Shown here piece by piece: positions 28,447 through 36,937 of a stretch of DNA of 64,000 bases. The notes beneath the pieces are model-generated. The model was not told the DNA's origin and did no database searches. It was given only the letters and a program-made list of their open reading frames with translations. This stretch comes from G025836975 sp040391135 (lineage in GTDB: Bacteria; Pseudomonadota; Gammaproteobacteria; Burkholderiales; Burkholderiaceae_B): the NCBI GenBank assembly GCA_040391135.1, contig JBEBYL010000009.1, positions 91,099 through 155,098 on the forward strand. Reading direction: 5' to 3'. A program made the translations under genes and the position numbers. Each line of letters opens with the position of its first letter. Position 1 is the stretch's first letter.

Positions 28447-28830
28447 CAGCTCATGCAGCGGCCCGGGTCCGTTCGCGGAAACGGGCGAATCTCCTTCCAG
28501 GCTGCGTATCAAGCGGTCCAGATGGCCGATATGAGGCAGCATCGTGCCAAAAAACAGATTCCCTTCGGGATGCTGTATCAGGATGGTCGGAAAGTTTTCG
28601 ACATCCTCGTCGCCCAGTAGATCGGGGCTCTCTTCAATATCTATCCATATGAACGCATGTGCCGGCCATTTGTCGGCCAGCGCCTGGAATTGCGGGCGAT
28701 ATTCCGAGCAGGTATCGCACCATGCGGCGCAATAGCAGGCCACGGTCAGGCCGCCGCCTTGCCGCAGGCGGTCCAGCAAAGTGTGTTTATCATGTATGGG
28801 ATCGAACACTGGCATAGAGACAAATGGCAT
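28426..28830 (-). CDS. Thioredoxin-family protein
   Basis: This 134-aa thioredoxin fold has the redox motif CYCAAWCDTCSEYRPQF: the active site is WCDTC rather than WCGPC. FIWIDIEESPDLL and the cis-Pro in NFPTILI follow. No signal peptide is seen, so it acts in the cytoplasm. The Asp-Thr dipeptide in the CxxC site suggests a redox potential different from thioredoxin 1. The 3' end is antisense to the last 7 codons of rhlE. The start could also be the Met at 28815. Confidence 0.88.
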
Positions 28831-28873
28831 CCGGTTTGACTATGATAGTCGTGTCGTTATTTCAAGGTTACTT

Positions 28874-29677
28874 ATGAGCGATTCCAAGCTTGCATTGCGT
28901 CCGCTGTCATCCGGACCCGCGGGACTGTCGGCGGTGGGCCTGGCCTTCAAGCGCGCCCTGGTTTCACAGTGCCATCCCAAAATGCTGGCGGCGCTGTTCC
29001 TGCCTTTCATCATTGCGCTGCTGGGGGCCATTATATTGCTTTGGGCATTCTGGACTCCCCTGACCGGCTGGCTGAACATGCAGGCCGCCGATTGGGAAAT
29101 CGTCAACGAAGTCGATCAGTGGCTCTTGGCGGTGGGCCTGTTCTCGATCAAGCTTTATCTCATTCCTCTGCTGGCTGTGGCGATACTGTTGCCGCTGTCC
29201 GGCATACTTGGCCTGATCATTGCGGCTGTCTTCGTCATGCCCATCGTGTTGCGGCATCTCGAGAAGCGCGAATATCTGGGCATTTCGCGCCAGGGCCAGT
29301 TTTCCACGACAGTGGGGGCCTGGAATGCGATCTGGGTGGGCAGCTTGTTTGCCATCGGCTGGCTCGTAACCATGCCCTTGTGGCTGGTTCCCCCGATGCC
29401 CGTGCTGCTCCCCATATTTTGGTGGACCTTCGCGTTCACCCGCATGCTGCGCGTCGATGCGGTCATCGAGCACGCCAGCGCGCAGGAAAGGCGCCTGATA
29501 TGGCGCAGGCATAATCGGCAGCTCTGGCTGATCGGCTTCATCCTGTCGCTGATCAATCTGTTTCCTCCGGCATGGCTGGTCCTGCCGGTGTTCTCCGCGC
29601 TGGTGTACGCTCATTTCAGCCTGGAGGCGCTGCGGCAGTTGCGGGCGCATAATGTCATCGATCCCAAAACGGAATAA
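28874..29677 (+). CDS. EI24/CysZ-like membrane protein
   Basis: This 267-aa membrane protein has five or six hydrophobic segments (about residues 40-65, 85-105, 107-130, 152-185 and 220-245), with family-like blocks LAFKRALVSQCHPKML and WTFAFTRMLRVDAVIEHA. EI24-domain proteins include sulfate permease CysZ. The substrate here is not clear, and no cys genes are adjacent. The ATG at 28874 follows AAGGTTAC. Confidence 0.75.
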   Translation: MSDSKLALRPLSSGPAGLSAVGLAFKRALVSQCHPKMLAALFLPFIIALLGAIILLWAFWTPLTGWLNMQAADWEIVNEVDQWLLAVGLFSIKLYLIPLLAVAILLPLSGILGLIIAAVFVMPIVLRHLEKREYLGISRQGQFSTTVGAWNAIWVGSLFAIGWLVTMPLWLVPPMPVLLPIFWWTFAFTRMLRVDAVIEHASAQERRLIWRRHNRQLWLIGFILSLINLFPPAWLVLPVFSALVYAHFSLEALRQLRAHNVIDPKTE

Positions 29678-29695
29678 TAAGCAAAGGACATGAAA

Positions 29696-30502
29696 ATGAG
29701 TGTAGCGACAGCACCCAGATTGCGCTTGATCATTGTTGGCGACGAAATCCTGTCGGGCCGCCGCCAGGACAAGCATTTTTCAAAAATGGTCGAGCTGCTT
29801 TCCCAGCGGGGCATGCAGTTGGGCGGCGCGGAATTCATTTCCGACGAACGCGAGACCATTGCCGCGACGCTGGCGCGCAGCTTCGCCACCGATGACGTGG
29901 TGTTTTGCTGCGGCGGCATAGGCGCCACGCCCGACGACCAGACCCGCCAGGCGGCCGCGCAGGCTTTGGGCGTCGAACTGGAGCTTCATCCCGAAGCGGC
30001 CCGCCTTATCGCCGAGCGTTGCGCCGATAACGAACGCCGCGGTCAAGGCAGCGGCGATATGTCCTTGCCCGAAAATCAGCAGCGCTTGCAGATGGGGGTG
30101 TTTCCGGTGGGCGCCGAAATCGTGCCAAATCCCTATAACAAGATTCCCGGCTTCTTCATCAAGAATCATACCTTCATGCCCGGCTTCCCTGTCATGGCCT
30201 GGCCCATGATGGAGTGGACCCTGGACACGCGCTATCGTCAGTTTCATCACGCGGTGACTCGTATCGAGCATTCCTTCCTGGCTTTCAAGCTGCCCGAGTC
30301 GCGTATTACGCCGGCCCTGGAGGAACTGGAAAAACGGTGGCCGGGCATCAAGGCGTTCAGCCTGCCCAGCATGGGCGAAACCGGCCATCCGCATATCGAC
30401 CTGGGCGTAAAGGGCGAGCCCAAGGCCGCCGCCGAGGCCCTGGCCTATCTTCGCGCCGAAGTTGTCCGGGTCGGAGGCCAGCTCAGTCCCCCAGAAAAAT
30501 AA
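29696..30502 (+). CDS. MoCF-domain (CinA N-terminal-like) molybdopterin-binding protein
   Basis: This 268-aa protein has the MoaB/MogA/CinA fold. The opening LIIVGDEILSGRRQDKHF and the glycine motif VVFCCGGIGATPDDQTRQAAA are diagnostic. It lacks the C-terminal nicotinamide-mononucleotide deamidase (PncC) domain of full CinA. Family members may have pyrophosphatase activity on nucleotides. The start at 29696 is preferred because AAAGGA is at 7-8 nt; an ATG at 29690 is too close to that site. The gene lies 18 nt after the EI24 gene. Confidence 0.88.
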   Translation: MSVATAPRLRLIIVGDEILSGRRQDKHFSKMVELLSQRGMQLGGAEFISDERETIAATLARSFATDDVVFCCGGIGATPDDQTRQAAAQALGVELELHPEAARLIAERCADNERRGQGSGDMSLPENQQRLQMGVFPVGAEIVPNPYNKIPGFFIKNHTFMPGFPVMAWPMMEWTLDTRYRQFHHAVTRIEHSFLAFKLPESRITPALEELEKRWPGIKAFSLPSMGETGHPHIDLGVKGEPKAAAEALAYLRAEVVRVGGQLSPPEK

Positions 30503-30566
30503 GGCTTGCCAAGCGGACGGTTTTTTTCATATTATGGAATTGTTGCGTTGCGTCAAAACTAAGACT

Positions 30567-31379
30567 ATGCCACGATCCTCTCTGCTCACTTCCGGCTTCA
30601 ACGGCACTTCAGCCATCCCCGACTCACCCATTGCCATCCAAGTGCTCGAGCGCGCCATGTCGCTGCTCGACGTATTGGCAAAACGGTCCGATCCGGTGCC
30701 GCTGAAGGATCTGGCCGCCGCCACGGGCCTGCACACTTCGACCACTCACCGCATATTGAACGATCTCGTCGTGGGCCGCTATGTCGAGCGGGTCGATAGC
30801 GGCTTGTATCAGTTGGGCATGCGTCTGCTGGAGCTCGGTTCGCTGGTCAAGGGCCGGCTGAACGTGCGGGAAGTGGCCCTGGAGCCCATGCGCGAACTCC
30901 ACAAGCTGACCGGCCAGACCATCAACCTTTCCTTGCAGCAGGGCGATGAGATCGTCTACATAGAACGCGCCTGGAGCGAGCGCTCGGGCATGCAAGTGGT
31001 CCGCGCGATAGGGGGGCGGGCGCCTTTGCATTTAACATCGACCGGAAAATTGTTCCTGTCGGTCAGCGATCCGCGCCAAGTCAAGGCTTATGCCATGCGT
31101 ACCGGCCTTGCGGGCACCACCCGCAACAGCATCACGCAAACAGACCAGCTTGAGCGCGATCTGGCCCAGGTTCGCCGCCACGGCTATTCCCGCGATAACG
31201 AAGAGCTGGAATTGGGCGTGCGCTGCATTGCGGCCGGCGTGTACGACGACAGCGGCAAGCTGCAAGCCGGTTTGTCGATATCCGCTCCGGCCGAACGCAT
31301 GCGCGACGAATGGATACCGATTTTGCTGCGCACAGCCGCGCAGATATCCGAAGCGCTGGGCTACGAAGCCGATCACTAA
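30567..31379 (+). CDS. IclR-family transcriptional regulator
   Basis: This 270-aa regulator has an N-terminal winged helix (VLERAMSLLDVLAK to DLAAATGLHTSTTHRILNDL, about residues 25-65) and the IclR effector domain (GQTINLSLQQGDEIVYIERA, GGRAPLHLTSTGKLFL, and a C-terminal GYSRDNEELELGVRCIAAGVYD in parts). The ligand is unknown. It is followed after 25 bp by an EamA exporter, which it may control. The start chosen, ATG at 30567, opens MPRSSLL; ATG at 30534 is the alternative. Confidence 0.92.
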   Translation: MPRSSLLTSGFNGTSAIPDSPIAIQVLERAMSLLDVLAKRSDPVPLKDLAAATGLHTSTTHRILNDLVVGRYVERVDSGLYQLGMRLLELGSLVKGRLNVREVALEPMRELHKLTGQTINLSLQQGDEIVYIERAWSERSGMQVVRAIGGRAPLHLTSTGKLFLSVSDPRQVKAYAMRTGLAGTTRNSITQTDQLERDLAQVRRHGYSRDNEELELGVRCIAAGVYDDSGKLQAGLSISAPAERMRDEWIPILLRTAAQISEALGYEADH

Positions 31380-31404
31380 CGGCCGCCGGCCACGGGATGT
31401 CAAT

Positions 31405-32244
31405 GTGCGCGTATTACTGCTGACGTGCCTGACCATGCTGGCTTTTGCCGGCAATTCCATTCTCTGCCGCCTGGCGCTCAAGGAAGGGCATGTCGACCCG
31501 TTGACCTTTACCGTGCTGAGATTGGCCAGCGGGGCACTGGTATTGGCTTTGCTCGCCTGGTTTCGCAACGCCCCGGCTCGGCGGGCCGGCACTTGGCCGG
31601 GAAGCATCGCCTTGTTCCTGTATGCAGTCACGTTTTCCCTGGCCTACGTCGGCATGGAGGCGGGTACCGGCGCATTGCTGTTGTTCGCCGCGGTGCAATT
31701 GACCATGCTGCTGTACGGCATGGTGAAAGGCGAGCGGTTGACGACGCTGTCCCTGTTCGGCTTGCTCCTCAGCATTGCGGGGCTTGTTTACCTATTGCTG
31801 CCCGGCAGCGCCGCCCCGCCGCTGGGCAGTGCGGCGCTCATGGTCGTCGCCGGCGTTGCATGGGGCGCATATTCCCTTTTGGGCAAGACCGCCGCCAGCC
31901 CGCTTGCGACCACCGCGGGCAATTTTGCGCGCGCCGTCCCCTTGAGCCTGATCTGCGCCGCGCCGTTCATCGCCACCCTGAAATGGGATGCGCCGGGCGT
32001 GCTGTACGCCGTATTGTCCGGCGCGGTGGCGTCCGGCCTGGGCTATGCCATTTGGTACGACGTCATGAAGCACCTGTCTGTATTGAAGGCCAGCACGGTG
32101 CAATTGACGGTGCCGATACTTAGCGCGCTGGCCGGCGTGGCTTTCCTGAACGAGGCCATGACCCTGCGCCTTATGCTGGCCTGCATCGCCGTGCTGGGGG
32201 GAATTGCCCTGGTTTTGGCCAGCAAGCAGCGCTTGCGGGGTTGA
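31405..32244 (+). CDS. DMT/EamA-family transporter
   Basis: This 279-aa protein has ten hydrophobic segments arranged as two EamA repeats: LLTCLTMLAFAGNSILCRLAL begins repeat one, and ALMVVAGVAWGAYSLLGK begins repeat two. The closing block SALAGVAFLNEAMTLRLML is typical. It likely exports a small metabolite. The start appears to be GTG at 31405. It ends before a strong hairpin at 32274-32316. It is likely in one transcript with the IclR gene. Confidence 0.85.
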   Translation: MRVLLLTCLTMLAFAGNSILCRLALKEGHVDPLTFTVLRLASGALVLALLAWFRNAPARRAGTWPGSIALFLYAVTFSLAYVGMEAGTGALLLFAAVQLTMLLYGMVKGERLTTLSLFGLLLSIAGLVYLLLPGSAAPPLGSAALMVVAGVAWGAYSLLGKTAASPLATTAGNFARAVPLSLICAAPFIATLKWDAPGVLYAVLSGAVASGLGYAIWYDVMKHLSVLKASTVQLTVPILSALAGVAFLNEAMTLRLMLACIAVLGGIALVLASKQRLRG

Positions 32245-32273
32245 ATATTGCATGGCGTCCCGGCGCTAGCAAA

Positions 32274-32316
32274 TAAAAAACCGCCCGAACCTCAGTTGGA
32301 GGCCCGGGCGGTTTTT
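32274..32316. terminator. Bidirectional rho-independent terminator
   Basis: CCGCCCG (from 32281) pairs with CGGGCGG, with an inner CCTC/GAGG stem. The element is flanked by an A run on the left and a T run on the right. It terminates both the EamA gene (plus) and the Bug gene (minus), which converge here. Confidence 0.85.
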
Positions 32317-32328
32317 GTTGGTACTGGC

Positions 32329-33309
32329 TTATTGAGGCTGCAGTCCGGCTTTCTTGAACAGCTCGGCCCATTGCGGAACCTGCTGATTCACCTTCTTGGT
32401 GAGCGATTCCGGATTGGCTTCGGCAGTCAGGACAGTGGCGCCCAGGCCGGCCATGCGCTTCTGGAAGTCGGGGTTGGCCAAGCCGGCCTGCAACGCCGAA
32501 ACCAGCTTGTCGACGACAGGCTTGGGCGTGCCCTTGGGTACCCACATGCCGTGCCAGATGCCGACTTCAAAGTCCTTGAAGCCCGATTCCTGCATGGTGG
32601 GCAGGTCGGGAAGCGTCGGTACGCGTTGTTTGCTGGTGACCGCATAGGCCTTCACCGTGCCGGCCTTGATATGCTGGGTGGTGTTGGTGGTCTGGTCGCA
32701 CATGACATCCACTTGCTTGCCGAGCAGATCGTTCATGGCCGGGCCCGTGCCCTTGTAGGGAATGGTCAGCAGATCGACCCCGATGGCGTTGGTGAACATG
32801 GTGCCGCAAAGGTGGCTGGCGGCTCCGATGCCGGCATTGGCCAACGATACCTTGTCTTTATTGGCCTTCAGGTATTCGACGAGTTCCTTGATGTTGTTGG
32901 GCGGGAAATCGGCGCGCGCAATGATGGTCATGGGCACGTCGACAACCAGGCCTATGGGCTGGAAGCTGGTGCTGGGGTTGTAGCCCGGGTCCTTGTACAA
33001 GGAAGGGGCGGTCGAGAAGCCGATGTGCATCAACAGGAAGTTATAGCCGTCCGGTTTGGCGCGCGCCACCTGGCTGGTGCCAATCGTGCCGCCGGCGCCG
33101 GCTTTGTTTTCCACCACTACTGTCTGGCCCAGGGTAGGGCGCATGGCTTCAGCCAGCGAACGCGCGACGTTGTCGGTGGGGCCGCCTGCGGAGAACGGTA
33201 CAACCATGTTTATTGTGTGGTCCGGATAGTCGGCGGCCTGCGCGGCTCCGGTACTAAGCAAGGTGCTAAGGAACAGGGCCGAGCCGATTTTCAAGGCGGA
33301 ATGCTTCAT
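32329..33309 (-). CDS. Bug-family (TctC-type) periplasmic solute-binding protein
   Basis: This 326-aa exported protein has signal peptide MKHSALKIGSALFLSTLL with cleavage near GAAQAADYP. Bug motifs are DHTINMVVPFSAGGPTDNVAR, NKAGAGGTIG, and PYKGTGPAMNDLLGKQVD. Bug proteins bind carboxylates for tripartite tricarboxylate transporters. No tctA or tctB is adjacent, which is usual for the many orphan Bug genes of Bordetella-type bacteria. The ATG at 33309 has GGGAG upstream. Confidence 0.95.
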   Translation of the reverse strand: MKHSALKIGSALFLSTLLSTGAAQAADYPDHTINMVVPFSAGGPTDNVARSLAEAMRPTLGQTVVVENKAGAGGTIGTSQVARAKPDGYNFLLMHIGFSTAPSLYKDPGYNPSTSFQPIGLVVDVPMTIIARADFPPNNIKELVEYLKANKDKVSLANAGIGAASHLCGTMFTNAIGVDLLTIPYKGTGPAMNDLLGKQVDVMCDQTTNTTQHIKAGTVKAYAVTSKQRVPTLPDLPTMQESGFKDFEVGIWHGMWVPKGTPKPVVDKLVSALQAGLANPDFQKRMAGLGATVLTAEANPESLTKKVNQQVPQWAELFKKAGLQPQ

Positions 33310-33468
33310 TGAGTCTCCCTTCGCTTTTGGCGAAGTAAAAGTGGTTAGCAAATGGTGGATAGGAACGCATACTAGGCCAAAAGAATTAGCTTGTCGCTTA
33401 GGTTTACCCCTTATAAACAACCCTTTTGCCGGTGCAGGCTTTCATTTTTCAATATGATTGCCATCAAA

Positions 33469-33536
33469 TGTTGCGTTGCAACAAAAAATGCTTGACTCAA
33501 GGTTTTAATCAGGTAGAATTTGTTTTGTGCAGTGCA
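33469..33536 (+). promoter_or_regulatory. Phasin promoter with two PhaR-like operators
   Basis: A sigma70-like promoter has -35 TTGACT (33492-33497) and -10 TAGAAT (33514-33519) with 16 bp between. It is bracketed by a perfect palindrome TGTTGC-GTT-GCAACA (33469-33483) and by TGC-AGT-GCA (33528-33536). Both fit the TGC-N3-GCA pattern reported for the PHB-responsive repressor PhaR. The centres are 56 bp apart. The remaining leader of the 342-bp gap, about 115 nt to the ATG, shows nothing else clear. Confidence 0.7.
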
Positions 33537-33651
33537 GCATAGAAGGTTTTCACAGGTTTGTGGTGATTTGCTTAGCCTTCTTTATTTTTACGCCCGGGTG
33601 ACCCCCGGATATTACGAATCGCGTCAACGGTTCACTTATAAAGGAAACATC

Positions 33652-34233
33652 ATGAGCGCAATCCCCCAACATGTTCTGGCCAGCCAAAAAGCCTCGCTGG
33701 ACAACCTGCTTGCCATCCAAGGTACCTTTTTCGGTGGTTTTGAAAAGCTGGTGGACCTGAACCTGAAGGTCATCAAGGCCACACTGGACGAAGTCGCCCA
33801 GACATCGCAGCAAGCCATCGGCGTCAAGGACGCCCAGGAAGCCTTGGCATTCACCTCCGGTCTGGTGCAGCCCAACGCTGAAAAAGCCTTGGCCTACAGC
33901 AAGCACGTCTACGATATCGTATCCGGTGTGCAGGTCGACCTGTCCAAGCTGACCGAAGAGCAGATCGCTCAGGGCCAGCAGCAGGTATCCGACGCCATTG
34001 ATCAGATTTCCAAGAACGCGCCCACGGGTTCCGAAGGCGCCGTCGCCTTGCTGAAATCGTCACTGGCCACCGCCAATAGCGCCTACGAATCGGTTTCCAA
34101 GGCCACCCGCCAGGCGGTCGATACAGCCGAATCCAACCTGAATGCCGCTACCAATGCGACGTTCAAGGCTGCTTCCGACGCCGCCGAGGCCGCCACCAAG
34201 TCGGCTCCTCGCGCACGCCGCAGCGCTGCCTGA
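33652..34233 (+). CDS. phaP: Phasin (PHA granule-associated protein)
   Basis: This 193-aa protein has a phasin domain beginning ASQKASLDNLLAIQGTFF and continuing with FEKLVDLNLKVIKATLDE. The C-terminus is an Ala/Lys/Arg-rich tail (PRARRSAA) like those of histone-like or PhaM-type phasins. It would coat polyhydroxybutyrate granules. AAGGA lies 7 nt before the ATG. The promoter carries PhaR-like sites. No pha synthesis genes are within the window. It is followed by a shared terminator with the convergent pyrD. Confidence 0.93.
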   Translation: MSAIPQHVLASQKASLDNLLAIQGTFFGGFEKLVDLNLKVIKATLDEVAQTSQQAIGVKDAQEALAFTSGLVQPNAEKALAYSKHVYDIVSGVQVDLSKLTEEQIAQGQQQVSDAIDQISKNAPTGSEGAVALLKSSLATANSAYESVSKATRQAVDTAESNLNAATNATFKAASDAAEAATKSAPRARRSAA

Positions 34234-34308
34234 TCGTTATCGCTTAATCAGCACGGCTGATAAGTCGGCTTTCAACGGCGCGCCGCGGGAAGCCTGACCG
34301 GAAGTAAA

Positions 34309-34345
34309 CACAAAGCCCCGGGGAAGAAATTCCCCGGGGCTTTGT
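34309..34345. terminator. Bidirectional terminator between phaP and pyrD
   Basis: AAAGCCCCGGGGAA (from 34312) pairs perfectly with TTCCCCGGGGCTTT around a short GAAA loop, ending in a T-rich stretch. It serves the convergent phaP and pyrD transcripts. Confidence 0.9.
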
Positions 34346-34363
34346 CTTGTACAGGGCCGCCGA

Positions 34364-35401
34364 TCACCCCAGTGCGCGCACGCACTCGCCGATAAGGGCG
34401 GGCCCCCGGTAGATCAGGCCGGTATATAGCTGGATGGCATCCGCGCCGGCGGCAGCCTTTTCTTGAGCCTGTTTGCCTGAAACCACGCCGCCCACGCCAA
34501 TGATGGGAAAGGCGATTCCCAATTGTCCGCGCAGGCGCTCGATCACCCGTAGCGACAGTTCGTGTACGGGTGGGCCCGACAAGCCACCGGTTTCATCGGC
34601 GTGAGGCAGGCCGCGCACGGGTTCGCGCGAAAGTGTCGTGTTCGTGGCGATGACGCCATCCACGCCGTAGCGCGGCAACAAGGCGGCAATGATGTCGATC
34701 TGCTGGATATCCAGGTCGGGCGCTATCTTGACGACCATGGGCACCTGCCGTCCATGCAGGTCGGCCAGCGCCTTGCGCTTCTCCTGCAGCGGCAGCAGCA
34801 GGCCGGTCAGTTCTTCCTGGCCCTGCAATGCGCGCAGATTCTGCGTATTGGGCGAGGAAATGTTGACCGTGACATAGTCGGCATGGGGGTATACGCCCTC
34901 CAGGCCGATCAGGTAATCGTCCACGGCCCGCTCGATGGGCGTGGCGGCATTCTTGCCGATATTCAGCCCAAGTATGCCGCCATGCTTGCGCCATTCGCTT
35001 TTGCGCACGTTGGCGATGAAGGATTCCAGCCCCTGGTTGTTGAAGCCCAGGCGGTTGATCAGGGCCTCGGCGCGCGGCAGGCGGAACATGCGTGGCTTGG
35101 GGTTGCCGGGCTGGGGTTTTGGGGTGACCGTGCCCACCTCCACAAAGCCGAATCCCAAATTGCCCAGTGCGTCGATGTGCGCGCCATTCTTGTCCAGGCC
35201 GGCAGCCAGTCCGATGGGATTGCGGAACGACAGACCCATGAGACGGCATGGTTTCTCCGGCCGCGAGGCCATGAGTCCGCGGGTCAGGCGGCAGTCGTAG
35301 GCCTTTTGCAACGATGAAAGCGTCAGTTCGTGCGCGGTTTCGGCATCCAGCGAAAACAACGCGGAACGGGCCAGCGGGTAGGAATTGAATAAGAGAGACA
35401 T
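34364..35401 (-). CDS. pyrD: Dihydroorotate dehydrogenase (quinone), class 2
   Basis: This 345-aa FMN enzyme of pyrimidine synthesis is membrane-associated and donates electrons to quinone. Signatures: N-terminal helices ARSALFSLDAETAHELTLSS, NPIGLAAGLDKNGAHIDAL, EVGTVTPKPQPGNPKPR, the catalytic Ser region VNISSPNTQNLR, and IIGVGGVVSGKQAQEK. The ATG at 35401 is the family start, 7 nt after the bpt stop, so it ends the nudix-aat-bpt-pyrD run. Confidence 0.98.
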   Translation of the reverse strand: MSLLFNSYPLARSALFSLDAETAHELTLSSLQKAYDCRLTRGLMASRPEKPCRLMGLSFRNPIGLAAGLDKNGAHIDALGNLGFGFVEVGTVTPKPQPGNPKPRMFRLPRAEALINRLGFNNQGLESFIANVRKSEWRKHGGILGLNIGKNAATPIERAVDDYLIGLEGVYPHADYVTVNISSPNTQNLRALQGQEELTGLLLPLQEKRKALADLHGRQVPMVVKIAPDLDIQQIDIIAALLPRYGVDGVIATNTTLSREPVRGLPHADETGGLSGPPVHELSLRVIERLRGQLGIAFPIIGVGGVVSGKQAQEKAAAGADAIQLYTGLIYRGPALIGECVRALG

Positions 35402-35408
35402 GATGAGG

Positions 35409-36143
35409 TTACGGGAGGGTGCCTTCGGGCTCGGCCCAGATGCCGTTACGCAATATCTGGAAGGGTTTGTAGGACGACTTATAGGACATTTTACGACTTT
35501 GCCGGATCCAGTAGCCCAGATAGAGCCAGGGCAGACCCAATTCGCGGCATTGCTCCAGTTGCCACAGGATGCCGTAGGTTCCCAAACTGCCGTGGGCCTC
35601 TGGATCGAAGAAGGTGTACACCGACGAAAATCCGCCATCCAGAATGTCAATCATGGAGATCATCTGCAATGCGCCCGAGGGCAGGCGAAACTCGACCAGC
35701 CGGGAATCGACGCGGCTGGTAAGCAGGAATTGGGTGTACTGGGCCTGGCTGTCTTCATCCATGCCCGCGCCGGGATGGCGGGCCAGTTGATAGCGCTGAT
35801 AAAGCTCGAAATGTTCGGTGTTCCAGTGCAGCGGCAGGGTATCCGTAATTAGCCCGCTGTGCCGGTTCCAGGTTTTGCGCTGAGTGCGATTGCGCCGGAA
35901 GCGCTGCGTATCTATCCGTATGGGAAGGCAGGCCTGGCAGGCATCGCAATGGGGGCGATAGGTGAACAGGCCGCTGCGGCGAAAGCCCTGTTCCACCAAC
36001 TCGGAATACGTTTCGGCATCGATAAGGTGTGTGGGGGCGGCAACCTGTGATCGAGCATCCAGCTCCGGCAGATAGCTGCAGGGATACGCGGCAGTGGAGT
36101 AGAACTGCAGTGTCTTGAATCCCGGCTCGGTCGGATGGCTCAT
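35409..36143 (-). CDS. bpt: Aspartate/glutamate leucyltransferase Bpt (arginyltransferase family)
   Basis: This 244-aa N-end-rule enzyme adds Leu to N-terminal Asp or Glu, marking proteins for ClpAP. It has the ATE N-terminal Cys cluster YPCSYLPEL and CDACQACLPIRI, and the ATE C-terminal GNAT-like blocks RVDSRLVEFRL, FSSVYTFFDPE, YLGYWIRQSRKMSYK. Its partner aat lies 29 nt upstream in the same run. No clpS is seen nearby. Confidence 0.95.
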   Translation of the reverse strand: MSHPTEPGFKTLQFYSTAAYPCSYLPELDARSQVAAPTHLIDAETYSELVEQGFRRSGLFTYRPHCDACQACLPIRIDTQRFRRNRTQRKTWNRHSGLITDTLPLHWNTEHFELYQRYQLARHPGAGMDEDSQAQYTQFLLTSRVDSRLVEFRLPSGALQMISMIDILDGGFSSVYTFFDPEAHGSLGTYGILWQLEQCRELGLPWLYLGYWIRQSRKMSYKSSYKPFQILRNGIWAEPEGTLP

Positions 36144-36172
36144 GGCTTAACTCGATGATGCTGTTCAGATCA

Positions 36173-36925
36173 TTATGGCTTTATTTCTTGCGCAGGTGCA
36201 AGCTGGCCGGACTCCAGGATTTGCCCGGATGGCCAGTCGGGCGCATCGTGACGCAGGGCGGCGTCCAGCAGGGCCATGAAATCCCGGCGGGCCATTGCCT
36301 GTGCTCCCAGGCTGGACAAGTGGCCGGTTTGCTGCTGGCAATCGATATGCCTGATGCCGCGCATCAGCAGGAAATTGACCAGATAGGCCAATGCCAGCTT
36401 GCTCGCATCGCTAGCCAGGCTGAACATCGACTCGCCAAAAAAGAAACGGCCCAGGCAGACGCCGTACAGGCCGCCGGCCAGGCGGCCATCCACCCATGTT
36501 TCGATGCTGTGCGCCACCCCCGCCTTGTGCCAGGCGGTGTAGGCGGCCTGTATGGCGGGCGATATCCAGGTGGCGTGCCGACCGCCGCGAACCGCAGCGC
36601 AGGCGGCGATGACCTGGGCAAATGCCATGTCGGTGGTGATGCGTATCCGGGCATTCGGACTCTGTTCGGCCCGGGCCGTCTGGCGCAGCTTCTTTCTGAG
36701 CGAGTGCGATGCCTTGAAGTCTTCACAGGCAAGGACCATGCGCGGATCCGGACTCCACCACAAGACGGGCTCGCCCTGGTTGAACCACGGAAAAATACCC
36801 TGGCTGTACGCTTCGGTCAGGCGCGGAATGGACAGGCGGCCTCCGGCCGCCAGCAAGCCTTCGGGCGGCGCCGAGTCGGGGTGGGGGAAAGGCGCGGCAT
36901 CATCCAGCCAGATCAAGCTTGCCAC
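36173..36925 (-). CDS. aat: Leucyl/phenylalanyl-tRNA-protein transferase
   Basis: This 250-aa enzyme attaches Leu or Phe to N-terminal Arg or Lys. Conserved blocks are GLLAAGGRLSIPRLTEAYSQ, IFPWFNQGEPVLWWSPDPRMVL, RITTDMAFAQVIAACAA, TWISPAIQAAYTAWHKAG, and GLYGVCLGRFFFGESMFS. The start is GTG at 36925, 12 nt after the Nudix stop. Together with bpt it gives both arms of the bacterial N-end rule. Confidence 0.96.
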   Translation of the reverse strand: MASLIWLDDAAPFPHPDSAPPEGLLAAGGRLSIPRLTEAYSQGIFPWFNQGEPVLWWSPDPRMVLACEDFKASHSLRKKLRQTARAEQSPNARIRITTDMAFAQVIAACAAVRGGRHATWISPAIQAAYTAWHKAGVAHSIETWVDGRLAGGLYGVCLGRFFFGESMFSLASDASKLALAYLVNFLLMRGIRHIDCQQQTGHLSSLGAQAMARRDFMALLDAALRHDAPDWPSGQILESGQLAPAQEIKP

Positions 36926-36937
36926 GGGGATACCTGC

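Noticed and set aside
30537..30556. Half match to the PhaR-like site before the IclR gene
   Set aside because: The right half reads GCG instead of GCA, so it does not form the dyad.
33319..33335. CTTCGC/GCGAAG hairpin near the Bug gene ribosome-binding site
   Set aside because: The 6-bp stem is too short to claim a regulator or riboswitch.
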